This document shows positions 1 through 9,392 of a stretch of 64,000 nt of DNA, in pieces. The first letter of the stretch is position 1, and each line of letters starts with the position of its first letter. The notes under the pieces are model-generated. The model ran no database searches. It worked only from the letters and a program-made list of their open reading frames with translations, and was not told the DNA's origin. The stretch is from Polaribacter sargassicola (GTDB lineage Bacteria; Bacteroidota; Bacteroidia; Flavobacteriales; Flavobacteriaceae): the NCBI RefSeq assembly GCF_021991835.1, contig NZ_JAHDAU010000003.1, positions 1-64,000 on the forward strand. Direction: 5' to 3'. The translations under genes and the position numbers were made by a program.

Positions 1-81
1 TAATTAATTTTTACTTCTTTCTAAAATCAAACAAACTCTCAATGAACGATACTAACCTACTCGTATTTCCGTTAGCGGGTG

Positions 82-89
82 CAAATATA
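82..89 (-). promoter_or_regulatory. Strong promoter -7 box reading out of the left edge
   Basis: On the minus strand the sequence reads TATATTTG, a perfect match to the Bacteroidota -7 box TAnnTTTG, and is followed directly by CACCCGCT. The same 16 bases (TATATTTGCACCCGCT) stand at the tRNA-Arg promoter near 29154. The promoter therefore looks like one used for stable RNA, and a tRNA or rRNA unit probably begins left of this window. The 75 transcribed bases that can be seen contain no ORF and no tRNA. Its role is an inference from the shared motif. Confidence 0.6.
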
Positions 90-383
90 CACCTCTTTTT
101 AATAATCACAACACCTTTTTTAACTTTTTTATCCCAAAATGAAATATAAATGTATAAGGTGTTGGAATTGAAATCCTTATAGATTAAAATTTTTTATTTA
201 CTATTTACCAAAAAAAACATAAAGAGAACAAATAAAGCTTTAGCAGCTCTTTTATCCCTTTTAGATTAAATCATCTATACTTTAAAAATCTTTGATTATA
301 CTATCATATACTGACAAACTAATCAGTTAATAATGTAACTTCTTACAAGTCAAAAAAAATATAATTAATTAAACAACTATATA

Positions 384-414
384 TTGTGTGAAAAATTGTT
401 TTCTAATATCTTTG
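384..414 (+). promoter_or_regulatory. Predicted thrS operon promoter
   Basis: A -33 TTG lies at 384-386 and a -7 box TATCTTTG at 407-414, separated by 20 bases, which fits the Bacteroidota sigma-A consensus TTG-N(17-23)-TAnnTTTG. Transcription would start near 420, about 20 bases before the thrS ATG. Bases 90-380 hold no gene that I can support and are AT-rich spacer. Confidence 0.6.
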
Positions 415-438
415 CTCCCTCAAAATACAATACATTAA

Positions 439-2379
439 ATGATTAAAATTACTTTACCAGACGGAAGTATTAAGGAGCTTGCTAAATATAGCACTCCTAT
501 CGATGTTGCAAAAAGCATTAGTGAAGGATTCGCAAGAAATGTTATATCCGCAAATTTTAACGGAACAACCGTTGAAACCTCTACCCCACTAACCACCGAT
601 GGTTCTTTAATTTTATATACATTTAATGACGCCGCTGGTAAAAAAGCTTTTTGGCATTCTTCTGCTCACGTTTTAGCAGAAGCTATTTTAAGTTTTCACC
701 CGAATGCAAAGTTAACTATTGGTCCTGCTATTGATAATGGATTTTATTATGACTTAGATTTAGGTGATGAAACGCTTTCTGAAAAAGATTTTTCTGCTAT
801 AGAAAAGAAATTTTTAGAAATAGCCCGTGGCAAGCACGAATTTAAAATGCGTGAAGTTTCTAAAGCTGATGCTTTAGCTAAATATAAATCTGAAAACAAC
901 CCATATAAGGTTGAATTGATTGAAAACTTAACTGATGGAGATATCACTTTTTGTGATCATAGCAATTTTACAGATTTATGTAGAGGAGGCCACATACCAA
1001 ACACAGGTATTATAAAAGCAATAAAAATAATGAATGTTGCTGGTGCTTATTGGAGAGGTGATGAAAAGAACAATCAATTAACTCGTGTTTACGGAATTAG
1101 CTTCCCTAAACAAAAAATGTTAACTGAATATTTAGATTTACTAGAAGAAGCTAAAAAACGTGATCATAGAAAACTAGGAAAAGAGTTAGAATTATTTACT
1201 TTTTCTCAGAAAGTTGGTGCAGGTTTACCTTTATGGTTACCTAAAGGAGCCGCTTTAAGACAACGTTTAGAAGATTTTTTAAAGAAAGCTTTAAAAAAAG
1301 GAGGCTATGAAATGGTTGTAACTCCACATATTGGTCAAAAAGAGTTATATGAAACATCTGGTCACTATGAAAAATATGGAGAAGATAGTTTTCAACCTAT
1401 TAAAACTCCAAAAATGGATGAGGAGTTTTTATTAAAACCTATGAACTGTCCTCACCATTGTGAAATTTACAACTTCAAACCTTTTTCTTACAAAGATTTA
1501 CCTAAACGTTACGCTGAATTTGGAACTGTATACCGTTATGAGCAATCTGGAGAATTACATGGTATGACTCGTGTACGTTCTTTTACACAAGATGATGCAC
1601 ATATTTTTTGTACACCAGATCAATTAAAAGATGAATTTAAAGCTACTATTGATTTAGTCTTGTATGTATTTAACTCTTTAGGTTTTAATGATTTTGTTGC
1701 TCAAGTATCTTTACGTGATCCAGAAAAACCAGAGAAATATATAGGTAAAGATGAAAATTGGGTAAAAGCAGAAGCTGCTATTATTGAAGCTGCCGAAGAA
1801 AAAGGCTTATCTACAGTTGTAGAAACAGGAGAAGCTGCTTTTTACGGACCTAAATTAGACTTTATGGTTAAAGATGCTTTAGGTAGAAGTTGGCAATTAG
1901 GAACAATACAAGTAGATTATAATTTACCAGAACGTTTTGACTTAACATATAAAGGCGCTGATAACGAAAATCACAGACCAATTATGATACATAGAGCTCC
2001 TTTTGGTTCTATGGAGCGTTTTATAGCTGTGTTATTAGAACATACAGGTGGTAATTTTCCACTTTGGCTAACTCCAGATCAAGTTATCTTATTGCCAATC
2101 AGTGATAAATATCAAAAATATTCAGAAAAAGTTTTAGAATCGCTAGAAAATTCCGAAATTCGCGCCTTGGTAGATAACCGAAGTGAGAAAACTGGTCGTA
2201 AGATTCGTGATGCGGAAATTAGTAAAATTCCGTTTATGGTGATTGTAGGTGAAAAAGAAGAACAAGATGGCACAGTTTCTGTAAGAAAACATGGAGAAGG
2301 TGATATCGGTACTTTTACTATTGAAGAATTTATTTCTTTAATTAAAGAAGAAGAAAGTAAGACATTAAAGAATTTTTAA
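439..2379 (+). CDS. thrS: Threonyl-tRNA synthetase
   Basis: Charges tRNA-Thr with threonine in the cytoplasm. At 646 residues it is the usual full-length bacterial form. An N-terminal TGS domain (about 1-60) is followed by the second additional (editing) domain, whose HSSAH motif begins at H73 and whose later motif is TDLCRGGH. The class II catalytic core carries the zinc-ligand motif MNCPHH, motif 2 around [15 protein letters not shown] and motif 3 around [11 protein letters not shown]. The anticodon-binding domain occupies roughly the last 100 residues. It is the first gene of thrS-infC-rpmI-rplT, a very common bacterial order. The start fits the TGS domain beginning [10 protein letters not shown] and the promoter just upstream. 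Confidence 0.97.
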   Translation: MIKITLPDGSIKELAKYSTPIDVAKSISEGFARNVISANFNGTTVETSTPLTTDGSLILYTFNDAAGKKAFWHSSAHVLAEAILSFHPNAKLTIGPAIDNGFYYDLDLGDETLSEKDFSAIEKKFLEIARGKHEFKMREVSKADALAKYKSENNPYKVELIENLTDGDITFCDHSNFTDLCRGGHIPNTGIIKAIKIMNVAGAYWRGDEKNNQLTRVYGISFPKQKMLTEYLDLLEEAKKRDHRKLGKELELFTFSQKVGAGLPLWLPKGAALRQRLEDFLKKALKKGGYEMVVTPHIGQKELYETSGHYEKYGEDSFQPIKTPKMDEEFLLKPMNCPHHCEIYNFKPFSYKDLPKRYAEFGTVYRYEQSGELHGMTRVRSFTQDDAHIFCTPDQLKDEFKATIDLVLYVFNSLGFNDFVAQVSLRDPEKPEKYIGKDENWVKAEAAIIEAAEEKGLSTVVETGEAAFYGPKLDFMVKDALGRSWQLGTIQVDYNLPERFDLTYKGADNENHRPIMIHRAPFGSMERFIAVLLEHTGGNFPLWLTPDQVILLPISDKYQKYSEKVLESLENSEIRALVDNRSEKTGRKIRDAEISKIPFMVIVGEKEEQDGTVSVRKHGEGDIGTFTIEEFISLIKEEESKTLKNF

Positions 2380-2451
2380 CTAATTTTGAAAGTTCTTAAA
2401 AAAATAAAAGGTTGGAAAACAACTATAAGTTAAATTTAAAATTTATAAGTC

Positions 2452-3012
2452 ATAGCAATACGTAGAAGCAGGTCTAGAAGACCATTAAGAGTAATCAAAG
2501 AAGATCAACATAGGATTAATGAAAAAATAAAATATGTTGATGAAGTTCGTCTTGTGGGCGAAAACATAGAAGTTGGTGTATACCCTTTAGCAAAAGCAAA
2601 GGAATTAGCCAGAGAACAAGAGTTGGATTTGGTTGAAATTTCACCAAAAGCAAAACCACCTGTTTGTAAAATTATTGATTACAAGAAATTCTTGTATGAG
2701 CAAAAGAAACGTGAAAAATCTTTAAAGTCTAAAGCATCTAAAGTGACTATTAAAGAGATTCGTTTTGGACCTCAAACTGATGAGCATGATTATGAATTTA
2801 AAAAGAAACATGCTATTAAGTTTTTACAAGAAGGAGCTAAATTAAAAGCATTTGTGTTCTTTAAGGGACGTTCTATTATTTTTAAAGAACAAGGGCAAAT
2901 TTTATTATTAAAATTAGCACAAGAACTAGAAGAATATGGTAAAGTAGAGCAATTACCTAAATTAGAAGGAAAACGAATGATTATGTTTATTGCTCCCAAA
3001 AAAGTAAAATAA
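2452..3012 (+). CDS. infC: Translation initiation factor IF-3, probable AUA start
   Basis: IF-3 binds the 30S subunit, prevents premature 50S joining and proofreads the initiator tRNA and start codon. The conserved N-terminus (read as [12 protein letters not shown], then [11 protein letters not shown]) is encoded in frame from ATA at 2452. The frame is closed by TAA at 2446, and no ATG, GTG or TTG occurs until GTG at 2554, which would delete 34 conserved residues. So translation most likely starts at ATA 2452 (186 residues). A rare infC start codon that makes IF-3 autoregulatory is established for E. coli, which uses AUU; AUA here is an inference of the same kind. The N-domain, linker and C-domain (from about residue 100) are complete. 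Confidence 0.9.
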   Translation: MAIRRSRSRRPLRVIKEDQHRINEKIKYVDEVRLVGENIEVGVYPLAKAKELAREQELDLVEISPKAKPPVCKIIDYKKFLYEQKKREKSLKSKASKVTIKEIRFGPQTDEHDYEFKKKHAIKFLQEGAKLKAFVFFKGRSIIFKEQGQILLLKLAQELEEYGKVEQLPKLEGKRMIMFIAPKKVK

Positions 3013-3087
3013 GTATTAGAGTTTTTTAGATTAATATCTATAAACTTTAAAACTAAAAATATTAAGCAAGATAAAAACGAAGGAGAA

Positions 3088-3285
3088 ATGCCTAAAATGA
3101 AAACAAAATCTAGCGCCAAAAAACGATTTAAAGTTACTGGTACTGGAAAATTAAAAAGAAAGCACGCGTTTAAAAGTCACATCTTAACAAAGAAGTCTAA
3201 AAAACGTAAATTAAAGTTAACTCATGATGGTTTGGTACACAAATATGATGAAGCTAACATTAAGCAACAATTAAACTTAAAATAA
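3088..3285 (+). CDS. rpmI: 50S ribosomal protein L35
   Basis: A 65-residue, strongly basic protein of the large ribosomal subunit. It begins [20 protein letters not shown], the family signature, and continues with [20 protein letters not shown]. It sits between infC and rplT, as in most bacteria, 75 bases after infC. A purine-rich AGGAGA precedes the ATG with only a one-base gap, closer than a normal Shine-Dalgarno spacing, so it may not work as one. Confidence 0.97.
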   Translation: MPKMKTKSSAKKRFKVTGTGKLKRKHAFKSHILTKKSKKRKLKLTHDGLVHKYDEANIKQQLNLK

Positions 3286-3320
3286 GTTTAACAAGGGAAT
3301 TTAATTATTAACCATGGAGT

Positions 3321-3357
3321 TAGGCCTAAATAAAAGTATTCTTAACAGAATCGCCTA
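3321..3357 (+). promoter_or_regulatory. Possible L20-type leader hairpin before rplT
   Basis: The 92-base gap between rpmI and rplT contains a short inverted repeat, TAGGC at 3321-3325 and GCCTA at 3353-3357, enclosing an AT-rich loop. In other bacteria L20 represses its own operon by binding an mRNA element that mimics its 23S rRNA site. The position is right, but a 5-bp stem is weak evidence and no comparison was possible. Confidence 0.2.
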
Positions 3358-3377
3358 CTACAAAACACATTGAAATT

Positions 3378-3722
3378 ATGCCAAGATCAGTAAATTCAGT
3401 AGCCTCAAGAAATAGAAGAAAAAAAATCTTGAAGGCAGCAAAAGGTTACTTTGGACGTAGAAAAAACGTTTATACAGTAGCAAAAAATGCGGTTGAAAAA
3501 GGTATGCTTTATGCATATAGAGACCGTAAAAACAATAAGAGAAACTTCCGTTCTTTATGGATTACACGTATTAACGCTGCAGCTCGTTTACACGGAATGT
3601 CTTACTCTCAGTTTATGGGAAAAGTTAAAGCTAACAATATCGAATTAAACCGTAAGGTTTTAGCAGATTTAGCTGTTAACAATCCAGACGCTTTTAAGGC
3701 TGTTGTAGAGAAAATAAAATAA
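3378..3722 (+). CDS. rplT: 50S ribosomal protein L20
   Basis: A 114-residue rRNA-binding protein needed early in 50S assembly. The N-terminal tail [19 protein letters not shown], the [20 protein letters not shown] stretch and the globular core with [11 protein letters not shown] and SYSQFM are all present. It is the last gene of the thrS operon and is followed closely by a rho-independent terminator. In this family L20 is usually the autogenous regulator of rpmI-rplT. Confidence 0.97.
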   Translation: MPRSVNSVASRNRRKKILKAAKGYFGRRKNVYTVAKNAVEKGMLYAYRDRKNNKRNFRSLWITRINAAARLHGMSYSQFMGKVKANNIELNRKVLADLAVNNPDAFKAVVEKIK

Positions 3723-3745
3723 GAATAATAATACTTGCTTATATT

Positions 3746-3777
3746 AAAAACCCAAACATTTTGTTTGGGTTTTTTTT
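3746..3777 (+). terminator. Terminator of the thrS-rplT operon
   Basis: CCCAAAC (3751-3757) pairs with GTTTGGG (3763-3769) around a 5-base loop, extended by an A-run before and an 8-base T-run after. It is a clear rho-independent terminator 28 bases after rplT. Confidence 0.9.
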
Positions 3778-3803
3778 GTAAATTTACAGCCCAAATATAA
3801 CAT

Positions 3804-4388
3804 ATGAAATTTAAAATATTATTAGCCTTTTTATTAGTAAGTACTTATTCTATATTTTCACAAGAAGTACAAGAAAAAGAAGACAATTCTATAAAAGGAC
3901 AATTTGATAAAATATATAGAACATCAACAACATACCAAGCTTATAAAGTTATTGATAAAGAAAAGTATCAACTTTTAAAATCAAATGTTCTAGACTCTTT
4001 AGATAAATCGCAGAAATTAATTTCTGAAAAAGAAAATTTATTAAAAATTGAGAAAAATAATATTGAAGAAACTAAAAATACTTTAAATAAAACTCAATTA
4101 GAATTAAACGCTGCTTTAAAACAAGTTAGTTCTATTTCTTTGTTAGGTTTTGAACTAAGTAAAACCACATACAACCTTGTTTTATGTAGTATTATTGCAT
4201 TATTAGTATTAGCTTTAACTTATTTTATATTTAAATTTTCTAAAAGTAATGTAATAACTAAAGAGTCTAAAAGTAATCTAGCTGAAATAGAACAAGAATT
4301 TGAAAACCACAGAAAAAAGTCTATTGAAAGAGAGCAAAAACTGCGTAGACAATTACAAGACGAGATAAATAAACAAAGAAATATTTAA
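3804..4388 (+). CDS. Signal peptide, coiled coil and membrane segment; unknown function
   Basis: This 194-residue protein has a signal peptide ending near FSQ (residue 20). A Lys/Glu-rich coiled coil covers about 60-110, one membrane helix about 123-142 (NLVLCSIIALLVLALTYF), and a second charged coiled coil runs to the C-terminus. From memory, flavobacterial proteins at this position after rplT are often labelled tRNA (guanine-N1)-methyltransferase. Nothing here supports that: there is no SPOUT or SAM-binding motif and the protein is membrane-anchored. A structural or envelope scaffold role is possible but unproven. Confidence 0.7.
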   Translation: MKFKILLAFLLVSTYSIFSQEVQEKEDNSIKGQFDKIYRTSTTYQAYKVIDKEKYQLLKSNVLDSLDKSQKLISEKENLLKIEKNNIEETKNTLNKTQLELNAALKQVSSISLLGFELSKTTYNLVLCSIIALLVLALTYFIFKFSKSNVITKESKSNLAEIEQEFENHRKKSIEREQKLRRQLQDEINKQRNI

Positions 4389-4527
4389 CAAGAATCTCAT
4401 TTTAAAAGTAGTTCCTATTAATTATTTAACAAAAACCATCTTTTATTAAACTTTTGTAAATAATATATTTCCTGATTAATAATAAATATAATTTTTGTAA
4501 ATTTAGCTTGAAACAAAAAATTATATT

Positions 4528-5928
4528 TTGGACATACTACATGTAAGCGCAGAGTGTTATCCTATTGCTAAAGTTGGCGGTTTAGCAGATGTTGTTGGGG
4601 CTTTACCTAAATATCAAAAAAAGCTAAATACAACTAGCAGCGTTATAATGCCATATTATAACAATCCCTTTACCCAAAAAAATAATTTTAACGTAGTTTA
4701 TGAAAATAAGCTTGAAATGGGTAAAGAGTTATTTAGTTTTAGGGTATTAAAACTTTCTAGTAACTCTCTTGAGTTTGATTTATACTGCGTAGACATACCC
4801 GAATTTTTATACACAGATTATGTATACTCTTCAAGTGACACAGAAAGATTTTTAGCTTTTCAAATAGCAACTTTAGATTGGGTTTTATCATTAGAAAGAA
4901 AACCAGATATAATTCATGTACATGATCATCACACAGGACTAATACCGTTTATGGTTTCTCAATCCTATAGATATGAAACCTTAAAAAATATACCTACAAT
5001 ATTTACAATACATAATGCCCAATATCAAGGTTGGTTTTCCCATAATAAAGTATACTTAATTCCTGAATTTAACTTTACTAATGTTGGTTTATTAGATTGG
5101 AATAGTAATATAAACCCTTTAGCTGCAGCAATAAAATGTGCTTGGAGAGTTACAACTGTTTCTCCTTCTTACATGGAAGAGTTAAAACTAAAAGCAAACG
5201 GTTTAGAAGATTTATTAATGCATGAAAGCAAAAAATGTATTGGTATTTTAAATGGTATAGATTGGAATGTTTGGAACCCCGAAACAGACAATTATTTAAT
5301 TGGTAACTACAATAGCTCTAACCCAATTGATGGAAAAAAAACCAATAAACAGTGGTTGTGTAAGGAATTTAATTTAGATGAAAACAAACCACTTTTTGCT
5401 TTTATAGGTAGACTTGTTGGTGAGAAAGGAAGTGATTTATTTCCTAAAATATTTAAAAAAGCTCTAAAAGAGAATAATATTTCTATTCTTTTATTAGGTT
5501 CTGGTAATAAAGAAATAGAATTTCAATTAAACCAATTACAAGAAGAAAAAAATTATGGTTCTTTTATAGGATACGACGAAAGATTGTCTCACATAATTTA
5601 TGCTGGTGCCGATTTTTTGTTAATGCCTTCTAGAGTAGAACCTTGTGGTTTAAATCAGATGTATTCTTTAAGATATGGTACAACTCCTATTGTAAATGCA
5701 ATTGGTGGTCTTAAAGATACAGTTGTAGACATAAATGCTAATGGTTTTGGTATTTGTCATTACGGTGTTACAATAGAAGAAGTAACAAATGCAATAACAA
5801 GAGCAAATTTATTTTATCAAAATCAAACTGAATATATACAAAATTCTAAAAAAATAATGCTCATAGATAATTCTTGGACCAATTCTGCTCAAGAATATAT
5901 AAACCTTTATAAATCTTTAAAAAAATAA
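4528..5928 (+). CDS. glgA: Glycogen synthase (GT5)
   Basis: Transfers glucose from ADP-glucose to the growing alpha-1,4-glucan chain. The 466 residues begin MDILHVSAECYPIAKVGGLA with a TTG start at 4528. The KxGGL motif (K15-L19), which binds ADP-glucose, is intact. The C-terminal GT-B half has FIGRLVGEKGSDL and the PSRVEPCGLNQMYSLRYG motif. It is the first gene of glgA-glgC-glgB; glgC starts three bases after its stop, so the two are surely co-transcribed. No ATG lies near the expected N-terminus, so the TTG start is favoured. Confidence 0.95.
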   Translation: MDILHVSAECYPIAKVGGLADVVGALPKYQKKLNTTSSVIMPYYNNPFTQKNNFNVVYENKLEMGKELFSFRVLKLSSNSLEFDLYCVDIPEFLYTDYVYSSSDTERFLAFQIATLDWVLSLERKPDIIHVHDHHTGLIPFMVSQSYRYETLKNIPTIFTIHNAQYQGWFSHNKVYLIPEFNFTNVGLLDWNSNINPLAAAIKCAWRVTTVSPSYMEELKLKANGLEDLLMHESKKCIGILNGIDWNVWNPETDNYLIGNYNSSNPIDGKKTNKQWLCKEFNLDENKPLFAFIGRLVGEKGSDLFPKIFKKALKENNISILLLGSGNKEIEFQLNQLQEEKNYGSFIGYDERLSHIIYAGADFLLMPSRVEPCGLNQMYSLRYGTTPIVNAIGGLKDTVVDINANGFGICHYGVTIEEVTNAITRANLFYQNQTEYIQNSKKIMLIDNSWTNSAQEYINLYKSLKK

Positions 5929-5931
5929 ACT

Positions 5932-7194
5932 ATGCTAAACAAAAGTGTACTATCAATCATTTTAGGAGGAGGCCAAGGTTCTAGGTTATATCCTTTAACA
6001 GCAGATAGGTCTAAACCCGCAGTACCTATTGCTGGTAAATATAGATTGGTAGATATTCCTATTTCTAATTGTATTAATTCAAATATAAAAAGAATATATG
6101 TTTTAACACAGTTTAACTCTGCTTCGTTAAATCAACATATAAAAAACACATATCACTTTAGTTTTTTTAGTCAAGCTTTTGTAGATGTTTTAGCAGCAGA
6201 ACAAACTATGCAAAGCGACAAATGGTTTCAAGGTACTGCTGATGCTGTTAGGCAAAGTATGCATCATTTTTTACAAAATGATTTTGAATATGCACTTATA
6301 CTTTCTGGAGATCAATTATACAATATGGATCTAGAAGATATGATAGAAAAACATCAAGAAAGAGGTGCAGAAATATCTATAGCAACTTATCCTGTAAACG
6401 CACAAGATGCTACCGGTTTTGGTATCTTAAAAACAGATACAGAAAATACAATTACTTCTTTTATAGAAAAACCAGCTGCAGAGTTATTACCCGACTGGAC
6501 ATCTGATGTTAGTGATGAAATGAAAAGTGAAGGTAGAAATTATTTAGCATCTATGGGAATCTATATTTTTAATAGAGATTTACTTGTTAAATTAATGGAA
6601 AACCCAGACACTATAGATTTTGGAAAAGAAATTATACCACAATCTATACATAATCATAAAACAGTTAGTTATCAATATGAAGGTTATTGGACCGATATTG
6701 GTACCATAAGATCTTTTTACGAAGCAAATTTAGGCTTAACAGACGATATTCCTAAATTTAATCTTTATGATGAAAATAGAGTTTACACTAGAGCAAGAAT
6801 TTTACCAACATCTAAAATATCTGGAACCGTTTTAAACAAAGCTGTAGTAGCAGATGGATGTATTATTCAGGCAGATAAAATAGAAAGAAGTGTTATTGGT
6901 GTAAGATCTAGAATTGGTAAAGCTTCTATTGTTACCAATACTTATATGATGGGTAACGATACTTATGAATCTTTAAAAGATATAGAAGAAAATAATATAG
7001 AAAATCTATTGGGTATAGGAGATAGATGCAACATAAATAACTGTATAATTGATAAAAACTCTAGAATTGGAGACGATGTAACAATAAATGGGGGCTCTCA
7101 TTTAGAAGATACAGAAACAGAAAATTATCTTATAAAAGATGGTATTATAGTTATAAAAAAAGGAGCTACAATTCCTAAAGGAACAAAAATTTAA
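5932..7194 (+). CDS. glgC: Glucose-1-phosphate adenylyltransferase
   Basis: Makes ADP-glucose from glucose-1-phosphate and ATP, the committed and normally allosterically controlled step of glycogen synthesis. At 420 residues it has the usual length. The nucleotidyltransferase signature LGGGQGSRLYPLT (G12-R18 core) is followed by SKPAVPIAGKYRLVDIPISN. LSGDQLYNMD and the IEKPA motif lie in the catalytic domain, and a left-handed beta-helix repeat region forms roughly the last 120 residues. It lies between glgA and glgB and supplies the substrate for glgA. Confidence 0.96.
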   Translation: MLNKSVLSIILGGGQGSRLYPLTADRSKPAVPIAGKYRLVDIPISNCINSNIKRIYVLTQFNSASLNQHIKNTYHFSFFSQAFVDVLAAEQTMQSDKWFQGTADAVRQSMHHFLQNDFEYALILSGDQLYNMDLEDMIEKHQERGAEISIATYPVNAQDATGFGILKTDTENTITSFIEKPAAELLPDWTSDVSDEMKSEGRNYLASMGIYIFNRDLLVKLMENPDTIDFGKEIIPQSIHNHKTVSYQYEGYWTDIGTIRSFYEANLGLTDDIPKFNLYDENRVYTRARILPTSKISGTVLNKAVVADGCIIQADKIERSVIGVRSRIGKASIVTNTYMMGNDTYESLKDIEENNIENLLGIGDRCNINNCIIDKNSRIGDDVTINGGSHLEDTETENYLIKDGIIVIKKGATIPKGTKI

Positions 7195-7217
7195 TAGTTA
7201 CTTTTTAAAATAAATAC

Positions 7218-9125
7218 ATGTCTAAAGTTATAGTTTATAGTTTATTTTCAGATTTTGATATTAGTCTTTTCCAAGCAGGTAAACATTACCGTCTTTACGA
7301 AAAATTTGGCTCGCATACTACAATTGTAGATGGTGTAGAAGGAACCTATTTTTCAGTTTGGGCTCCTAGTGCTAAATCCGTTTCTGTAATTGGTGATTTT
7401 AACTTTTGGCAAGAGAATGAACATCAATTATATGTACGTTGGGATGGCAGTGGTATTTGGGAAGGTTTTATACCTAACGTTAGTAAAGGTGATATTTACA
7501 AATACAAAATTAGAAGCTCTCATAATAATGTAGTAACAGAAAAAGCAGACCCTTTTGCTAGAAGATGTGAGCATCCGCCAAAAACTGCTTCTGTAGTTTG
7601 GTCTGATGATTACCAATGGAAAGATAAAAAATGGATGAAAAACAGAAAGAAAAACAATGCATTAGATGCGCCTTTTTCTGTTTATGAAGTTCATTTAGGT
7701 TCTTGGAAAAAGCAAATTGAAGAAAATAGATTCTTAAGTTATGTAGAAATGGCCGACGAGTTGGTTAACTACGTAGATGAAATGAATTTTACTCATGTAG
7801 AATTTATGCCTATTATGGAATATCCTTATGATCCTAGTTGGGGTTATCAATTAACAGGGTATTTTGCTCCAACAGCTCGTTTTGGTTATCCAGATGAATT
7901 TAAATATCTGGTTGATAAATTTCACGAAAAAGGAATTGGAGTACTTTTAGATTGGGTACCATCACACTTTCCTTCTGATGATCATGGACTAGGTTTTTTT
8001 GATGGATCTCATCTGTATGAACATCCAGATCAAAGAAAAGGTTATCATCAAGATTGGAAAAGTTTAATTTTTAATTACGGGAGAAATGAAGTAAAAGCTT
8101 TTTTAATTAGTAATGCTATTTTTTGGTTAGATCAATTTCATGCAGATGGTTTAAGAGTAGATGCTGTTGCCTCTATGTTATTTTTAGATTATTCTAGAGA
8201 AGAAGGGCAATGGGAATCTAATAAATATGGAGGAAGAGAATATTTAGAAGCTATAGATTTTATAAAAGAAATGAATATGGCCGTTTATAAATCTTTTCCT
8301 GATGTACAAACCATAGCAGAAGAATCTACTTCTTTCCCTAAAGTGTCTAAACCTATTTATGATGGCGGATTAGGTTTTGGTATGAAATGGATGATGGGTT
8401 GGATGCATGATTCTTTAGAATATTTTGCAAAAGAACCTGTTTATAGAAAATACCATCAAAACGACTTAACCTTTAGTTTAAATTATGCTTTTACAGAAAA
8501 CTTTATGCTACCTCTATCTCACGATGAAGTTGTATATGGTAAAAAATCTATAGTTAGCAAAATGCCTGGTGATGAATGGCAAAGATTTGCAAACTTAAGA
8601 TTACTTTATAGTTTTATGTTTACACATCCTGGAACAAAACTTTTATTTCAAGGAGCAGAATTTGGGCAAACAAGCGAATGGAGTTTTAAGACAAGTTTAG
8701 ATTGGCATTTATTACAATATGATATTCATAAAGGAGTACAAAATTTAGTAAAAGAGTTGAATCTACTTTATAAAAAAGAACCTGCTTTACATCAAAAGCA
8801 ATTTTCTTATGAAGGTTTTGAGTGGATTGATCATGGAGATCACCAAAACTCTGTTTTATCATTTATTAGAAAAGGAAATATTGAAAAAGACGATATTATT
8901 ATTGTTTTAAATTTAACACCTGTACCAAGAGATGGTTATAGAATTGGTTTACCTAAAGAAGGTACTTTAAAAAATATTTTTAATAGTGATGCTATAAAAT
9001 TTAACGGAACTGGTAATTATAAAAATCAAAATTTAATTTCAGATCAAAAAATATGGAATAATAGAGAGAATTCTGTTGAACTTAATTTACCTCCTTTAGC
9101 AATGATGGCTTTTAAATACAAATAA
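7218..9125 (+). CDS. glgB: 1,4-alpha-glucan branching enzyme (GH13_9)
   Basis: Introduces alpha-1,6 branches into glycogen. The 635 residues hold an N-terminal CBM48 domain (GTYFSVWAPSAKSVSVIGDF), a GH13 barrel and a C-terminal beta domain. The catalytic residues can be placed: nucleophile D315 in DGLRVDAVASM, acid/base E368 in TIAEESTSFP, and the transition-state Asp D436 in LPLSHDEV. It follows glgC by 23 bases as the last gene of the glycogen operon. An AT-rich hairpin lies downstream, separating it from the GH31 gene. Confidence 0.96.
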   Translation: MSKVIVYSLFSDFDISLFQAGKHYRLYEKFGSHTTIVDGVEGTYFSVWAPSAKSVSVIGDFNFWQENEHQLYVRWDGSGIWEGFIPNVSKGDIYKYKIRSSHNNVVTEKADPFARRCEHPPKTASVVWSDDYQWKDKKWMKNRKKNNALDAPFSVYEVHLGSWKKQIEENRFLSYVEMADELVNYVDEMNFTHVEFMPIMEYPYDPSWGYQLTGYFAPTARFGYPDEFKYLVDKFHEKGIGVLLDWVPSHFPSDDHGLGFFDGSHLYEHPDQRKGYHQDWKSLIFNYGRNEVKAFLISNAIFWLDQFHADGLRVDAVASMLFLDYSREEGQWESNKYGGREYLEAIDFIKEMNMAVYKSFPDVQTIAEESTSFPKVSKPIYDGGLGFGMKWMMGWMHDSLEYFAKEPVYRKYHQNDLTFSLNYAFTENFMLPLSHDEVVYGKKSIVSKMPGDEWQRFANLRLLYSFMFTHPGTKLLFQGAEFGQTSEWSFKTSLDWHLLQYDIHKGVQNLVKELNLLYKKEPALHQKQFSYEGFEWIDHGDHQNSVLSFIRKGNIEKDDIIIVLNLTPVPRDGYRIGLPKEGTLKNIFNSDAIKFNGTGNYKNQNLISDQKIWNNRENSVELNLPPLAMMAFKYK

Positions 9126-9229
9126 TTTTAATTAAAAAAAGAACTCAACTATTTTAAAAAATATTTTTAATAAAAAAAAGGGTTCATTTTTTTATACATC
9201 ATAATAAAATACATCAATTTTATGAGTTT

Positions 9230-9264
9230 ATAAATTCTTTTATTTTTTTTATAAAAGAATTTAT
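9230..9264. repeat. Perfect 14-bp AT-rich hairpin between glgB and the GH31 gene
   Basis: ATAAATTCTTTTAT (9230-9243) is perfectly repeated in inverted orientation at 9251-9264 around a loop of seven T. It sits in the 267-base gap after glgB. It may act as a weak terminator or as an mRNA 3'-end stabiliser for the glg operon, but it has no T-run after the stem on either strand. Confidence 0.5.
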
Positions 9265-9293
9265 ATTCAGCTAATTATTAAATAAATAAGCAA

Positions 9294-9301
9294 TATTTTT
9301 G
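9294..9301 (+). promoter_or_regulatory. Candidate -7 box for the GH31 gene
   Basis: TATTTTTG matches TAnnTTTG exactly, 92 bases before the ATG at 9393. No clear -33 TTG is visible. If used, the alpha-glucosidase can be transcribed independently of glgA-glgC-glgB. Confidence 0.4.
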
Positions 9302-9392
9302 GTTATAGCAGATATTAAAAGTTTTATAATAAGTTAATTCTTTAATATTTAATCATTTTACAAATTTTTTATAAGCTAAAAAACTAACATTT

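Noticed and set aside
2790-3119. 109-codon minus-strand ORF over infC
   Set aside because: Antisense shadow of the infC and rpmI genes, which are certain.
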